7,869 nt of DNA from an uncultured Acetatifactor sp. (GTDB lineage: Bacteria; Bacillota; Clostridia; Lachnospirales; Lachnospiraceae): assembly GCA_910577035.1 (NCBI GenBank), contig CAJTKW010000091.1, forward strand, positions 1 through 7,869, written 5' to 3'. The notes below the pieces were generated by a model. That model searched no databases. It saw nothing but the letters and a program-made list of their open reading frames with translations, and was not told the origin of the DNA. Below, piece after piece: positions 1-6,876 of this stretch (positions within the stretch are counted from its first letter, which is position 1; each line of letters starts with the position of its first letter). A program made the translations under genes and the position numbers.

Positions 1-54
1 CAAAGCGCAAAGGTCGCGCAAAGCGCAAAGGTCGCGCAAAGCGCAAAGGTCGCG
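1..54. repeat. Three exact tandem copies of an 18-bp repeat
   Basis: The unit CAAAGCGCAAAGGTCGCG occurs at 1-18, 19-36 and 37-54 without a mismatch, and a partial match does not continue after 54. The array is cut by the window edge, so total copy number is unknown. There are no unique spacers, so it is not CRISPR. It lies downstream of the last operon gene, in 119 nt with no gene on either strand that I would support. Confidence 0.9.
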
Positions 55-58
55 CTTG

Positions 59-98
59 GAAGAATCGCCAGGCGAACTTGTCTGCCCGGCGGTTCTTC
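59..98. other. Long imperfect hairpin downstream of GH140
   Basis: The arms 59-73 and 84-98 form a 15-bp stem with a 10-base loop (74-83). There are two imperfect positions: a wobble in one strand's RNA is an A-C mismatch in the other's, at 65/92 and at 70/87. It begins about 20 nt after the GH140 stop on the minus strand. No T-run follows, so it may protect or end the transcript but is not a standard Rho-independent terminator. It may also belong to a repeat unit together with the adjacent 18-bp repeats. Confidence 0.6.
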
Positions 99-119
99 TC
101 GGAATGCCTTAGGAAATCT

Positions 120-1457
120 TCATTCCGTCCTCAGCAGAAGCACCATATCCTTTCCGTCCTCTCTCTCCGGAGGAACCACGGCAAACTCCCCGCCTCCCTG
201 CACCCTTCGGATAAAGGAAAACCGCCCCGTCACCGGATCCATCCAGCAGGCGGCAAGCTCCTTCCCCTCAAAGGCCTTAAGGGACAGCCGCATTTCCCGG
301 CCGGTACAGGTATAGGCAATCAGGAAGTCCTCTCCCGCAAAGACCTGGATCCGGTCATATTTCTCCCCCTGCGGGGACAAAAGATATTCCTGGGCCGGTC
401 TGCCGTTTCCATACTCCACCGACTCCATCAGGCCTTTCAGAAAGGCCATCTGGGAGCCTCCCGGGTGATGGACGGCATCGGTCCAGAGACATTTGACCCC
501 ATAGGCTCCCTTTCTGCTGAAATCCCCGTAAAACTGCATTATGGCGTTATGGCCGTATGTATGGCCCGCCGCCCCCGCCAGAACGCTCCAGTATGCGTAG
601 CGGCGCACATCCGCTGCCTGCCAGTAGGGTTGTGTGCTGTCGTGGAGTCCCTGGGGAATCCCTTCATAAGAAGGCTCTCCGTCCAGCACCGGCTTTACCG
701 GCGTCCTTGCACGGTCCCGCTCCACATAACGCCAGCTGTCCTCACCGAACCAGCCCTCCCGCCGGTTATTGTCATCCCAGGCTCCCAGATCCTTCTGATC
801 GTAACGCCGGTGCCCGGATTGGAACAAATTAAAATCCAGCCAGCTTTCCTGATGAAACCAGAAAGCCGAAGTGGTGCGCCCAAAAGGATGATAACCCACC
901 AGCCGCTCCCCATTGTCTGCCTTCATCCGCTTTCCCATCCGGCAGAACACCTCCGGGGCCGCGTCTCCCCGCACATCGCCGCCCACGATCCAGATCAGGT
1001 TCGGCGCATTATGATAACGCTTCAGGATAAAGTCCATATAGGCATCCACATTATCCATATTCAGATTCCCGCCCTTGACGATGCTGCTTCCCCACACCGG
1101 AAGGATACCCATGTAAAGCCCCAGCCTCTCCGCAATGGCAATCACCTGATCCACATGCTGCCAAAACCCGGAATCCGCCGCAGGCCTGGCCGGATCACCC
1201 TCCGTCAGTGCCGCCTGGCCGGCCTGGTTTTTCTGGTCGCCCACGTGGATAAAATCCGCAAGAATGACATTGAAGCCCAGCTCCTTACGGTTGCGCAGAT
1301 AGTTCTCGCTTTCCTCCAGAGTCAGTTTATGAAACAACAGCCACGCCGTGTCGGCCAGCCAGAAAAAGGGGCTGTCCCCTACGCAGAAATACCTGCCGTT
1401 ATCCGTCACCCGCAGCACCCCCTGCTCCCAGGGCTTTTCATATAGTTTACCGCTCAT
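120..1457 (-). CDS. DUF4038 glycoside hydrolase, family GH140; candidate beta-D-apiosidase
   Basis: A 445-residue protein with the DUF4038 TIM-barrel domain (about 12-345) and the small C-terminal beta domain usual for this family (about 357-440, with CWMDPVTGRFS and a final DMVLLL strand). The opening PFFWLADTAWLLFHKL followed by YLRNRKELGFNVI is the family hallmark. The likely acid/base is D161 in WIVGGD and the likely nucleophile E261 in LDGEPSYEG. Their spacing (100 residues) is close to that recalled for the characterised Bacteroides GH140 apiosidase BT1012 (D187/E284, 97 apart). GH140 enzymes release D-apiose, for example from the galacturonic acid backbone of rhamnogalacturonan II; other DUF4038 proteins have unknown targets. 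No signal peptide is present, unlike exported pectinases, so it should work in the cytoplasm. The start is fixed by AGGAGG 7 nt upstream. It is the last gene of the run, 75 nt after GH78. Confidence 0.88.
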   Translation of the reverse strand: MSGKLYEKPWEQGVLRVTDNGRYFCVGDSPFFWLADTAWLLFHKLTLEESENYLRNRKELGFNVILADFIHVGDQKNQAGQAALTEGDPARPAADSGFWQHVDQVIAIAERLGLYMGILPVWGSSIVKGGNLNMDNVDAYMDFILKRYHNAPNLIWIVGGDVRGDAAPEVFCRMGKRMKADNGERLVGYHPFGRTTSAFWFHQESWLDFNLFQSGHRRYDQKDLGAWDDNNRREGWFGEDSWRYVERDRARTPVKPVLDGEPSYEGIPQGLHDSTQPYWQAADVRRYAYWSVLAGAAGHTYGHNAIMQFYGDFSRKGAYGVKCLWTDAVHHPGGSQMAFLKGLMESVEYGNGRPAQEYLLSPQGEKYDRIQVFAGEDFLIAYTCTGREMRLSLKAFEGKELAACWMDPVTGRFSFIRRVQGGGEFAVVPPEREDGKDMVLLLRTE

Positions 1458-1464
1458 ACTCCCG

Positions 1465-1470
1465 CCTCCT
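1465..1470 (-). promoter_or_regulatory. Strong ribosome binding site for the GH140 gene
   Basis: AGGAGG lies 7 nt before the ATG at 1457. It sits in the 75-nt gap after GH78 (1458-1532). I see no clear promoter, terminator or strong hairpin in that gap, so GH140 is probably read as the last gene of the same transcript. Confidence 0.7.
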
Positions 1471-1532
1471 GATTTGTTTTAGATAGTGCCTCCGATGCCC
1501 AAGGCCCGGCCGCAAACTTGAACGCTCTGCAT

Positions 1533-4304
1533 TTACCTGTATTTCGCATACCGGACCTCCCAGCTGCCGGAACCGCACTCAGCCGTCATCCGGCCGTCCC
1601 GCCGGACAAACACCAGTCCTTCCGCCTCCGCTTCACATGCCTCGGGCTCCAGGCGAATGTCTGCCGTGGTATTGGGCGGAACCGTGACCTGCAGCACGAT
1701 CCGGCCGTCCTGCCGCTCCCACCTCACCGCCAGCCTTCCGTAAACGCTCTCATAGGAGCCTTCCGCAAAGTCAAAGGCCTCTCCTGTCCGCGGGCTGATG
1801 ATACTGTGCCGGTAGCCGGGAGCCTGCTCATCCGCCTGAATTCCCAGTACCACCCGGTACAGCCAGTCTCCGACGGCGCCGTAGGCATAGTGGTTAAAGG
1901 AATTCATATCCGGGCTCCACATGGTGCCGTCCGGCTTCAGCCCGTCCCAATGCTCCCAGACCGTGGTTGCCCCCATTTTTACCTGATAGAGCCAGGAAGG
2001 AAAGTCCTCCTGCAAAAGCAGCCTGTAAGCCTCCTCCACATAACCGTTATCGCTCAGGGCATGACAGAAATAGGGTGTGCCCACAAAGCCAGTGACCAGA
2101 TGTCCCCGCTGCTCCTCAAGAAGCTCCACCAGCCGCCTTGCGGTCTGCATCCGGTACCCTTCGGGAACCAGGTCAAAATACAGCGCCACGATATGTGCCG
2201 TCTGGGTCTGGGCTGTCATCCGCCCCTCCCCGTCAAAAAAGGTATTCCGGAACTTCTCCACAATCCTGTCCTGAAGCCCGCCGTAATATGCCGCATCCGC
2301 CTCCTGCCCCAGAATACCCGCAATCTTTGCGAAAAGCCCGGTGGAATACGCAAAATATGCCGTACAGGTGAGATCGTTTGGCGTTGCCCCGAAATAACTG
2401 CCCTCCCTGGCATCCAGCGCCACCCAGTCACCGAACTGCAGCCGGTAATTCCAGATATAATCCCGGGAATGGGCCTCCATAAAGCCGATCCACTTTTTCA
2501 TACTGTCATATTGGTCTGCCAGGATCTTCCTGTCACCGTAGACAAGGTACATGGTCCAGGGATTGATTACCGCCGCATCCGCCCAGGCCGCCGCCGAATG
2601 GGTCCCCTGGGAAAGCAGCCAGTCATTCTCCTCCCTGCCGCTGATAATATCCGGCACCACGTGGGGGACTCCCCCCTCCTCCGTCTGGTCTGCCGCCACG
2701 TCCTTCAGCCACTTCTCATAAAAAGGATATGTCTGCATCAGGAAGCAGGCCGTACGGCAGAAAATCTGGGCGTCCCCCGTCCAGCCCACCCGCTCGTCCC
2801 GCTGAGGGCAATCCATGGGAATATCCACGAAATTCCCCTTCAGGCCCCAGAGAATATTATGCTGCAATTGGTTCACCAGCGGGTCGGAGCACCGAAATTC
2901 TCCTGTCCGCTCCATTCTGGAATGTACCGTCAGCGCCGTAAAGTCCTCTGCCCGGGCTTCTCCCGGAAGGCTTATCACCTGTACATAGCGAAATCCCTGA
3001 AAGGTAAAATGAGGATGCCAGACCTCCTCTCCCCCCCTGCAGATATACCGAAGCTCCTGCTTTGCCGAGCGGAGGTTCTCCGTATAGACATTGCCCTCCC
3101 TGTCCAGAACCTCAAAACATTTTAAAACCGCCTCATCCCCGGGATTTCCCCGGAAGACACACTCCACCCAGCCGGTCAGGTTCTGTCCGAAATCCAGCAC
3201 ACACTCCCCCTTAGGCGTGGTAAAAATACGCCTGACAGGAAGCCTGTCCATAATACCCACCCGGCAGCCCGGCTGGGCCGTCAACGCCTGCAGGGGGAAT
3301 TCCACGGACTCCACTGGCCGCCAGATGTGGGCTGCTGCCGGCGCCGAAGCTTCCTGTGCCGCCCCCGCAATGCCCTTCGCCATCTCGCTGCCGTCCTGTG
3401 CAGGCTCCCCGGCACCCTGCGCCGTCTCGCCGCCGTCCTGTACCGCCCCGCCGCTGCCCCCGCCGAATACCTTCCATCCGGGCAGCTCCCTGGTGGCATC
3501 GTAAACCTCCCCGTCGTAAATCTCTGAGAACAGCACCGGCCCGTCCGCAGCCTCCCAGTCTCCGTCCGTCGCAAACCATTCCTCCCTGCCGTCAGTATAA
3601 CGTACCTTCATCTGCAGGAAAAAAGCCGTCCGCTCCCCGTAATTGTTCCGTCTGAGCAGAAAGCCCATTTTTCCCTTATACCACCCTGCTCCCACCATGG
3701 CAGCCAGGGTATTCCCGCCCGGCGTCAGCATCTCGGCCACATCGTAGGTCTGGTAGCAAAGATGCCTGTGATAAGAGGTCCAGCCCGGCGTCAGCTCGTC
3801 CTCTCCCACCTTTTCCCCGTTGATGTATAACTGATAAAGGCCCAGAGCCGTGGCGCACACATAAGCCTCTTCCACCTCCCCGGAAAGCAGGATGTCCCTG
3901 CGCAGGCAGGTGCTGCCGGAGCGCTCCCTGTCCTCTCTGCTCTCCCCGGAAACAAACCGCGCCTTCCACTCCCGCTCCTTTAAAATACCCGTCACGAAAG
4001 AACCCGGAACACAAAAAGCGCTTTCACAGCCCCCCGCCCGTACCTGCACCCGGGCATAATAGCGGGAAAGGGAACACAGGAAACGATCCTCCGTCACCTC
4101 CACATGGACCGACCGGCCGCTCTCCACGAAACCGCTGTCGTAAACCGGTGCCCGAAAATCCGGCGTCCGGGCAACCTGCAGCCGGTAGCCCTCCTGCAGT
4201 ACATTTCGCCGATCACTCTCCAGCTTCCAGGAAAAGCGCGGCATCCCCGCAACCCCCACCGGATTTCTCAGATAATCCATTGTCAGCTCCGTTACCTTAA
4301 GCAT
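1533..4304 (-). CDS. GH78 alpha-L-rhamnosidase, intracellular
   Basis: A 923-residue inverting glycosidase that would release terminal alpha-L-rhamnose. The N-terminus (TELTMDYLRNPVGVAGMPRFSW) is the usual beta-sandwich start of the family. It is followed by the rhamnosidase N-domain (about 125-345), a concanavalin-like domain (about 345-450), the six-hairpin catalytic barrel (about 455-800) and a C-terminal beta domain (about 805-895). Catalytic-site residues are visible: D498, E504 (general acid), W508 and D511 in DCPQRDERVGWTGD, and E784 (general base) in TTVWEHW. There is no signal peptide, so it should act on imported glycosides. The first ATG is 4 nt past the kinase stop, with AAGGA 12 nt upstream inside the kinase gene, which points to translational coupling. 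An unusual Gly/Ala/Gln-rich stretch at residues 281-325 interrupts the N-domain. Likely substrates are plant phenolic rhamnosides or rhamnogalacturonan fragments; specificity cannot be read from sequence alone. Confidence 0.95.
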   Translation of the reverse strand: MLKVTELTMDYLRNPVGVAGMPRFSWKLESDRRNVLQEGYRLQVARTPDFRAPVYDSGFVESGRSVHVEVTEDRFLCSLSRYYARVQVRAGGCESAFCVPGSFVTGILKEREWKARFVSGESREDRERSGSTCLRRDILLSGEVEEAYVCATALGLYQLYINGEKVGEDELTPGWTSYHRHLCYQTYDVAEMLTPGGNTLAAMVGAGWYKGKMGFLLRRNNYGERTAFFLQMKVRYTDGREEWFATDGDWEAADGPVLFSEIYDGEVYDATRELPGWKVFGGGSGGAVQDGGETAQGAGEPAQDGSEMAKGIAGAAQEASAPAAAHIWRPVESVEFPLQALTAQPGCRVGIMDRLPVRRIFTTPKGECVLDFGQNLTGWVECVFRGNPGDEAVLKCFEVLDREGNVYTENLRSAKQELRYICRGGEEVWHPHFTFQGFRYVQVISLPGEARAEDFTALTVHSRMERTGEFRCSDPLVNQLQHNILWGLKGNFVDIPMDCPQRDERVGWTGDAQIFCRTACFLMQTYPFYEKWLKDVAADQTEEGGVPHVVPDIISGREENDWLLSQGTHSAAAWADAAVINPWTMYLVYGDRKILADQYDSMKKWIGFMEAHSRDYIWNYRLQFGDWVALDAREGSYFGATPNDLTCTAYFAYSTGLFAKIAGILGQEADAAYYGGLQDRIVEKFRNTFFDGEGRMTAQTQTAHIVALYFDLVPEGYRMQTARRLVELLEEQRGHLVTGFVGTPYFCHALSDNGYVEEAYRLLLQEDFPSWLYQVKMGATTVWEHWDGLKPDGTMWSPDMNSFNHYAYGAVGDWLYRVVLGIQADEQAPGYRHSIISPRTGEAFDFAEGSYESVYGRLAVRWERQDGRIVLQVTVPPNTTADIRLEPEACEAEAEGLVFVRRDGRMTAECGSGSWEVRYAKYR
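3330..3443 (-). repeat. Degenerate 42-bp in-frame repeats inside GH78 (14-residue units)
   Basis: Residues 288-301 (VQDGGETAQGAGEP) and 302-315 (AQDGSEMAKGIAGA) are two tandem 14-residue units. A decayed third begins AQEASAP at 316 and runs into Ala to 325. By hand alignment about 30 of 42 bases agree between the first two units. A GGGSGG stretch (281-286) precedes them. The segment lies between W277-F280 and the conserved IWRPVESVEFP strand, where relatives usually have a short loop, so it is probably an expanded flexible surface loop that leaves the reading frame intact. Confidence 0.65.
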
Positions 4305-4308
4305 AGAT

Positions 4309-5778
4309 TCACACCGTCCTTCTTACCGCCTCCAGCCAGCCGTTATAACGCCTTGTACATTCCTCCGCCGCCATGGAGGGCCGATACTCTTCATAGTGTA
4401 GATTACCAAAAATCTGCTCTTTTTCATAGACCCCCAGACTGATTCCGGCCAGATAAGCCGCTCCGATTCCGGAAAGCTCCTCCGCATCGGGAACAAGGAC
4501 GCCAAGCTGTGCCATATCACTCTGGAACTGCATGAGATAACGGTTTCTCGTTGGTCCTCCATCCACACACAGCCTTCCCAGCTTCACGCCGCTGTCCTGC
4601 TCCATAGCCCTCAGCACGTCCGTAACCTGGTATGCAATACAGTCCAGCCCGGCCCTCACAATCTCGTTCCTGCCGGTATTCCTGTCCATCCCGCAGATCA
4701 ATGCCCTTGCTTCGCTCTTCCAATAAGGAGCCCCCAGGCCGCTGAAGGCAGGCACCAGATAGACGGCGTCCTGCTTCCTTGCCGCCAGGGCCAGCTTCTC
4801 CGTTTCCCCCGGGGAGCCTGCCAGCCCCAGATTCTCCTGCAGCCAGGTAATCACCGCTCCGGTATAGTTTAAATTTCCCTCCAGCACATAGGTCACTTCT
4901 CCTCCCATGCTCCAGGCCAGTGACGTCACCAGGCCATGGCTGCTGGCCTGAAAGCTGCGGCCGATATTCATCATCAGGGAAGAGCCCGTGCCGTATGTGG
5001 CTTTTACCCCGCCCTTCTCATGGCAGCCCTGGCCGAACAGTGCACCATGGGAATCCCCCAGCACACCGTGAACCGGCACACTTTGATCCAACGCCCCGCC
5101 CAGATTCGTTTCGGCAAAGAGTGCATCGGAATCGCACACCTGGGGCAGCGCTTCCACAGGCACCCCGAACATGCCGCAGATCTCCTCGTCCCAGGATAAG
5201 GTATGCAGATTAAAAAGCTGGGTCCTGGAAGCGTTGGAATAGTCGGTCTGAAACACCTTTCCTCCGGTCATGCAGTAAAGGAGCCAGCTGTCCATCGTCC
5301 CCAGACAAAGCTTCCCCTCCCCGGCCAGCCTCTTGGCCTCGGGACAGTTTTCCAGAATCCACTTCATTTTAGATGCGGGAAAATAGGGGGAAAGGGGAAT
5401 TCCCGTCTTATCGGCAATCTGCCTTTTCTGGTCCTCCGTATAGTCCCCGCAGACCTCCGCCCCTCTGGCGCACTGCCATACCACCGCATCACAGACGGGC
5501 TTCCCCGTCTCCCGGTTCCAGGCCGCCGTAGTCTCCCGCTGGTTGCTGATACCGATCCCTGCCACAGACCGGGCCGTGATCCCCTGCTCTTTCAAGAGCC
5601 GTCGCACTGCCTCCACCGTATTGGCATATATTTCCTCCGGATTATGGGAGATATACCCCCGGGGACTGATGATCTGCCGATGAGCCTTGTCAGTGCGGGC
5701 GATCAGCCTGGCCCGGCCGTCAAACAGAAGGGCTTTTGTCCCCTGGGTGCTCTGGTCGATCCCTATCACATATTTCAT
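4309..5778 (-). CDS. FGGY-family carbohydrate kinase (glycerol kinase-like); candidate D-apulose kinase
   Basis: This 489-residue cytoplasmic kinase would transfer the ATP gamma-phosphate to a sugar or polyol hydroxyl. It shows the FGGY layout: the phosphate-1 loop GIDQSTQGTK at 6-15, a second phosphate motif TYGTGSS at 261-267, a glycerol kinase-like block VPAFSGLGAPYW at 342-353, and the adenine-site signature VDGGPTRN at 405-412. Residues matching the glycerol contacts of glycerol kinase are kept: R81-E82 in NQRET, W102, Y132 in SPYF and D242 in GDSHGALFGQ. Full length is normal for the family. The start at 5778 is set by GGAGG 5 nt upstream. The gene ends 4 nt before the GH78 start, so the two are probably co-translated. 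Between transketolase and GH140, the best contextual guess is phosphorylation of D-apulose at its hydroxymethyl end, a triol-like group compatible with a glycerol kinase-type pocket. Glycerol kinase or another ketose kinase remains possible. Confidence 0.9.
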   Translation of the reverse strand: MKYVIGIDQSTQGTKALLFDGRARLIARTDKAHRQIISPRGYISHNPEEIYANTVEAVRRLLKEQGITARSVAGIGISNQRETTAAWNRETGKPVCDAVVWQCARGAEVCGDYTEDQKRQIADKTGIPLSPYFPASKMKWILENCPEAKRLAGEGKLCLGTMDSWLLYCMTGGKVFQTDYSNASRTQLFNLHTLSWDEEICGMFGVPVEALPQVCDSDALFAETNLGGALDQSVPVHGVLGDSHGALFGQGCHEKGGVKATYGTGSSLMMNIGRSFQASSHGLVTSLAWSMGGEVTYVLEGNLNYTGAVITWLQENLGLAGSPGETEKLALAARKQDAVYLVPAFSGLGAPYWKSEARALICGMDRNTGRNEIVRAGLDCIAYQVTDVLRAMEQDSGVKLGRLCVDGGPTRNRYLMQFQSDMAQLGVLVPDAEELSGIGAAYLAGISLGVYEKEQIFGNLHYEEYRPSMAAEECTRRYNGWLEAVRRTV

Positions 5779-5783
5779 ATTAA

Positions 5784-5788
5784 CCTCC
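5784..5788 (-). promoter_or_regulatory. Ribosome binding site that sets the kinase start
   Basis: GGAGG followed by TTAAT and ATG (5-nt spacing) marks the start at 5778. The frame stays open upstream to an ATG at 5892, but those 38 extra codons run through the hairpin-rich spacer and would place residues before the conserved kinase N-terminus MKYVIGIDQST. Confidence 0.75.
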
Positions 5789-5790
5789 AT

Positions 5791-5809
5791 GTCGCGGCCT
5801 TGCCGCGAC
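5791..5809 (-). promoter_or_regulatory. GC-rich hairpin immediately upstream of the kinase ribosome site
   Basis: The minus strand reads GTCGCGGC-AAG-GCCGCGAC, a perfect 8-bp GC-rich stem with a 3-base loop. It ends 2 nt before the GGAGG of the kinase at 5784-5788. A stem this close to the ribosome site could affect translation initiation of the kinase. No ligand-binding riboswitch class is recognised around it. Confidence 0.5.
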
Positions 5810-5822
5810 TCACAATCCCAAG

Positions 5823-5836
5823 GCCAACAAGTTGGC
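5823..5836 (-). other. Second intergenic hairpin before the kinase
   Basis: GCCAAC-AA-GTTGGC is a perfect 6-bp stem with a 2-base loop. Bases 5820-5825 (AAGGCC on plus) are also complementary to 5796-5801 (GGCCTT on plus) in the next hairpin, so the two stems could exchange partners. That overlap is only 6 bp and could be chance. Confidence 0.45.
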
Positions 5837-5871
5837 AAGTGAAAAACGCCGCATTTCAGGCATTCTTCGGT

Positions 5872-5950
5872 GTGAAGCTTTAGAAGTTCCAAGTCAGCTT
5901 GCTGACTTGGCGAAGCAGCCTATGCTGCGAGCCTTAGAACTTCTCTTCAC
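5872..5950 (-). repeat. Nested inverted-repeat element (three-way-junction-like) between transketolase and kinase
   Basis: The outer arms are 5872-5877 plus 5882-5889 on one side and 5937-5950 on the other. They pair as GTGAAG/CTTCAC (6 bp) and AGAAGTTC/GAACTTCT (8 bp), separated by a 4-base bulge at 5878-5881. Two hairpins lie inside: 5889-5910, a perfect 10-bp stem CCAAGTCAGC/GCTGACTTGG with a 2-base loop (base 5889 could pair in either stem), and 5915-5928, GCAGC/GCTGC with a 4-base loop. The outer arm includes the TGA stop of the transketolase C-subunit (5947-5949). No T-run follows on the minus strand, so this is not a standard terminator. It may be a copy of a dispersed palindromic repeat, an mRNA processing or stability element, or a regulatory RNA structure. 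Confidence 0.7.
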
Positions 5951-6876
5951 GCTAGCTCCTCTGCCGCTTTCGCGATTCCCTCCCCGTTTAATCCGTAATA
6001 GGCAAAAACCTCACCGGAGGTGCCGGTAATCACCGGTTCATCCGGCAGGGACAGATTTCTCACCCTCCTGGGGCAATGTCGGCCCACGATCTGGCTGACC
6101 CGGGCTCCCAGGCCTCCGTAGGGGGAGTGCTCTTCCACGGTGAGCACCGCCCTGCAGCTTTCCGCCGCCTCGATGACGGCGGCCTCGTCCATAGGCTTGA
6201 CACAGTACATATCCAGCAGCAGGGCATGAATCCCCTGCCGCTCCAGCCGCCTGACCGCCTCCAGGGCCGGCCCCACCATCTCCCCGCAGGCGATGACCGC
6301 CACATCCTGCCCTCTCGAAAGCACTGTGGCCCTGTCCATCTCAAAAGGAGTATTCCCTTCTTCATAAATATCCTCCACAGGGTTACGGCCCACTCGGATA
6401 TAGGCAGGAGCCTTGTCCTGCAAAAGCGCTTCTGTCAGACACCTTGTCTGGTGGCGGTCACTGGGAAGATAGACCCTCATATTGGGTATGGCGGACATGG
6501 CCGCAATATCCTGGGCAGAATGGTGGCTCATACCCAGGGCGCCATAGCTGATTCCCCCGCTGATACCGATCAGCTTCACATTGGTATTACTGTATGCCAC
6601 ATCCACCTTTGCCTGTTCATAACTGCGGGTGGAGAGGAAGCAGGCAGGAGACGCAGCAAAGGGTTTCTTTCCGCACTTGGCCAGCCCTGCCGCAATGCTT
6701 ACCAGATTCTGCTCCGCAATACCTGTCTCTACAAACTGCCCGGGAAAGGCCTCCGCAAAGGGAGTCATGGAGGCACTTCCCCTGGAATCACTGCACAGCA
6801 CCACAATATCCCGGTCGGTCCCGGCCCGCTCCATCAGTACGCTGCAGATAGCCGCCCTGTTGGGAATCTTATTCAT
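5947..6876 (-). CDS. Split transketolase, C-terminal subunit; candidate apulose-4-phosphate transketolase subunit B
   Basis: A 309-residue protein carrying the pyrimidine-binding and C-terminal transketolase domains. FVETGIAEQN at 48-57 contains the expected catalytic glutamate (E55) that activates the ThDP aminopyrimidine. Further on come the loop GMSHHSAQD, the IPNMRVYLPSD block and an R-x-GRNP segment, all typical of this domain. The last third (roughly 185-309) matches the transketolase C-terminal domain, with VIACGEMVGPALEA and LTVEEHSPYGGLG. The ATG lies inside the last codons of the N-subunit gene (ATGAATAA overlap), and GGGAGG lies 9 nt upstream within that gene, which suggests translational coupling. 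In the proposed pathway the complex moves a two-carbon unit from apulose 4-phosphate to glyceraldehyde 3-phosphate, giving dihydroxyacetone phosphate and xylulose 5-phosphate. An ordinary pentose phosphate role is the main alternative. The stop codon lies within the outer arm of the structured element that follows. Confidence 0.93.
   Translation of the reverse strand: MNKIPNRAAICSVLMERAGTDRDIVVLCSDSRGSASMTPFAEAFPGQFVETGIAEQNLVSIAAGLAKCGKKPFAASPACFLSTRSYEQAKVDVAYSNTNVKLIGISGGISYGALGMSHHSAQDIAAMSAIPNMRVYLPSDRHQTRCLTEALLQDKAPAYIRVGRNPVEDIYEEGNTPFEMDRATVLSRGQDVAVIACGEMVGPALEAVRRLERQGIHALLLDMYCVKPMDEAAVIEAAESCRAVLTVEEHSPYGGLGARVSQIVGRHCPRRVRNLSLPDEPVITGTSGEVFAYYGLNGEGIAKAAEELA

Noticed and set aside
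1..54. Possible CRISPR array
   Set aside because: The 18-bp units are directly head-to-tail with no unique spacers and no cas genes are nearby.
59..98. Rho-independent terminator for the operon
   Set aside because: The stem is long enough but no T-tract follows on the minus strand, so only a structural hairpin is claimed.
78..1445. 455-codon open frame on the plus strand opposite GH140
   Set aside because: It is a shadow of the GH140 gene. The translation is rich in Pro, Arg, His and Leu without recognisable motifs, while the minus-strand frame shows clear family motifs and a ribosome site.
1518..3125. 535-codon open frame on the plus strand opposite GH78
   Set aside because: It is a shadow produced by the GC-rich codon use of GH78. 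It shows no known motifs, and the minus-strand frame carries the full GH78 catalytic set.
5838..5870. Terminator ending in the short T-run on the minus strand near 5842-5846
   Set aside because: The preceding sequence can form only about 3 bp of stem, too weak for an intrinsic terminator.
5872..5950. tRNA-like cloverleaf
   Set aside because: The size and branching are suggestive, but there is no T-loop consensus, no anticodon arm of the right shape and the outer stem has a 4-base bulge.
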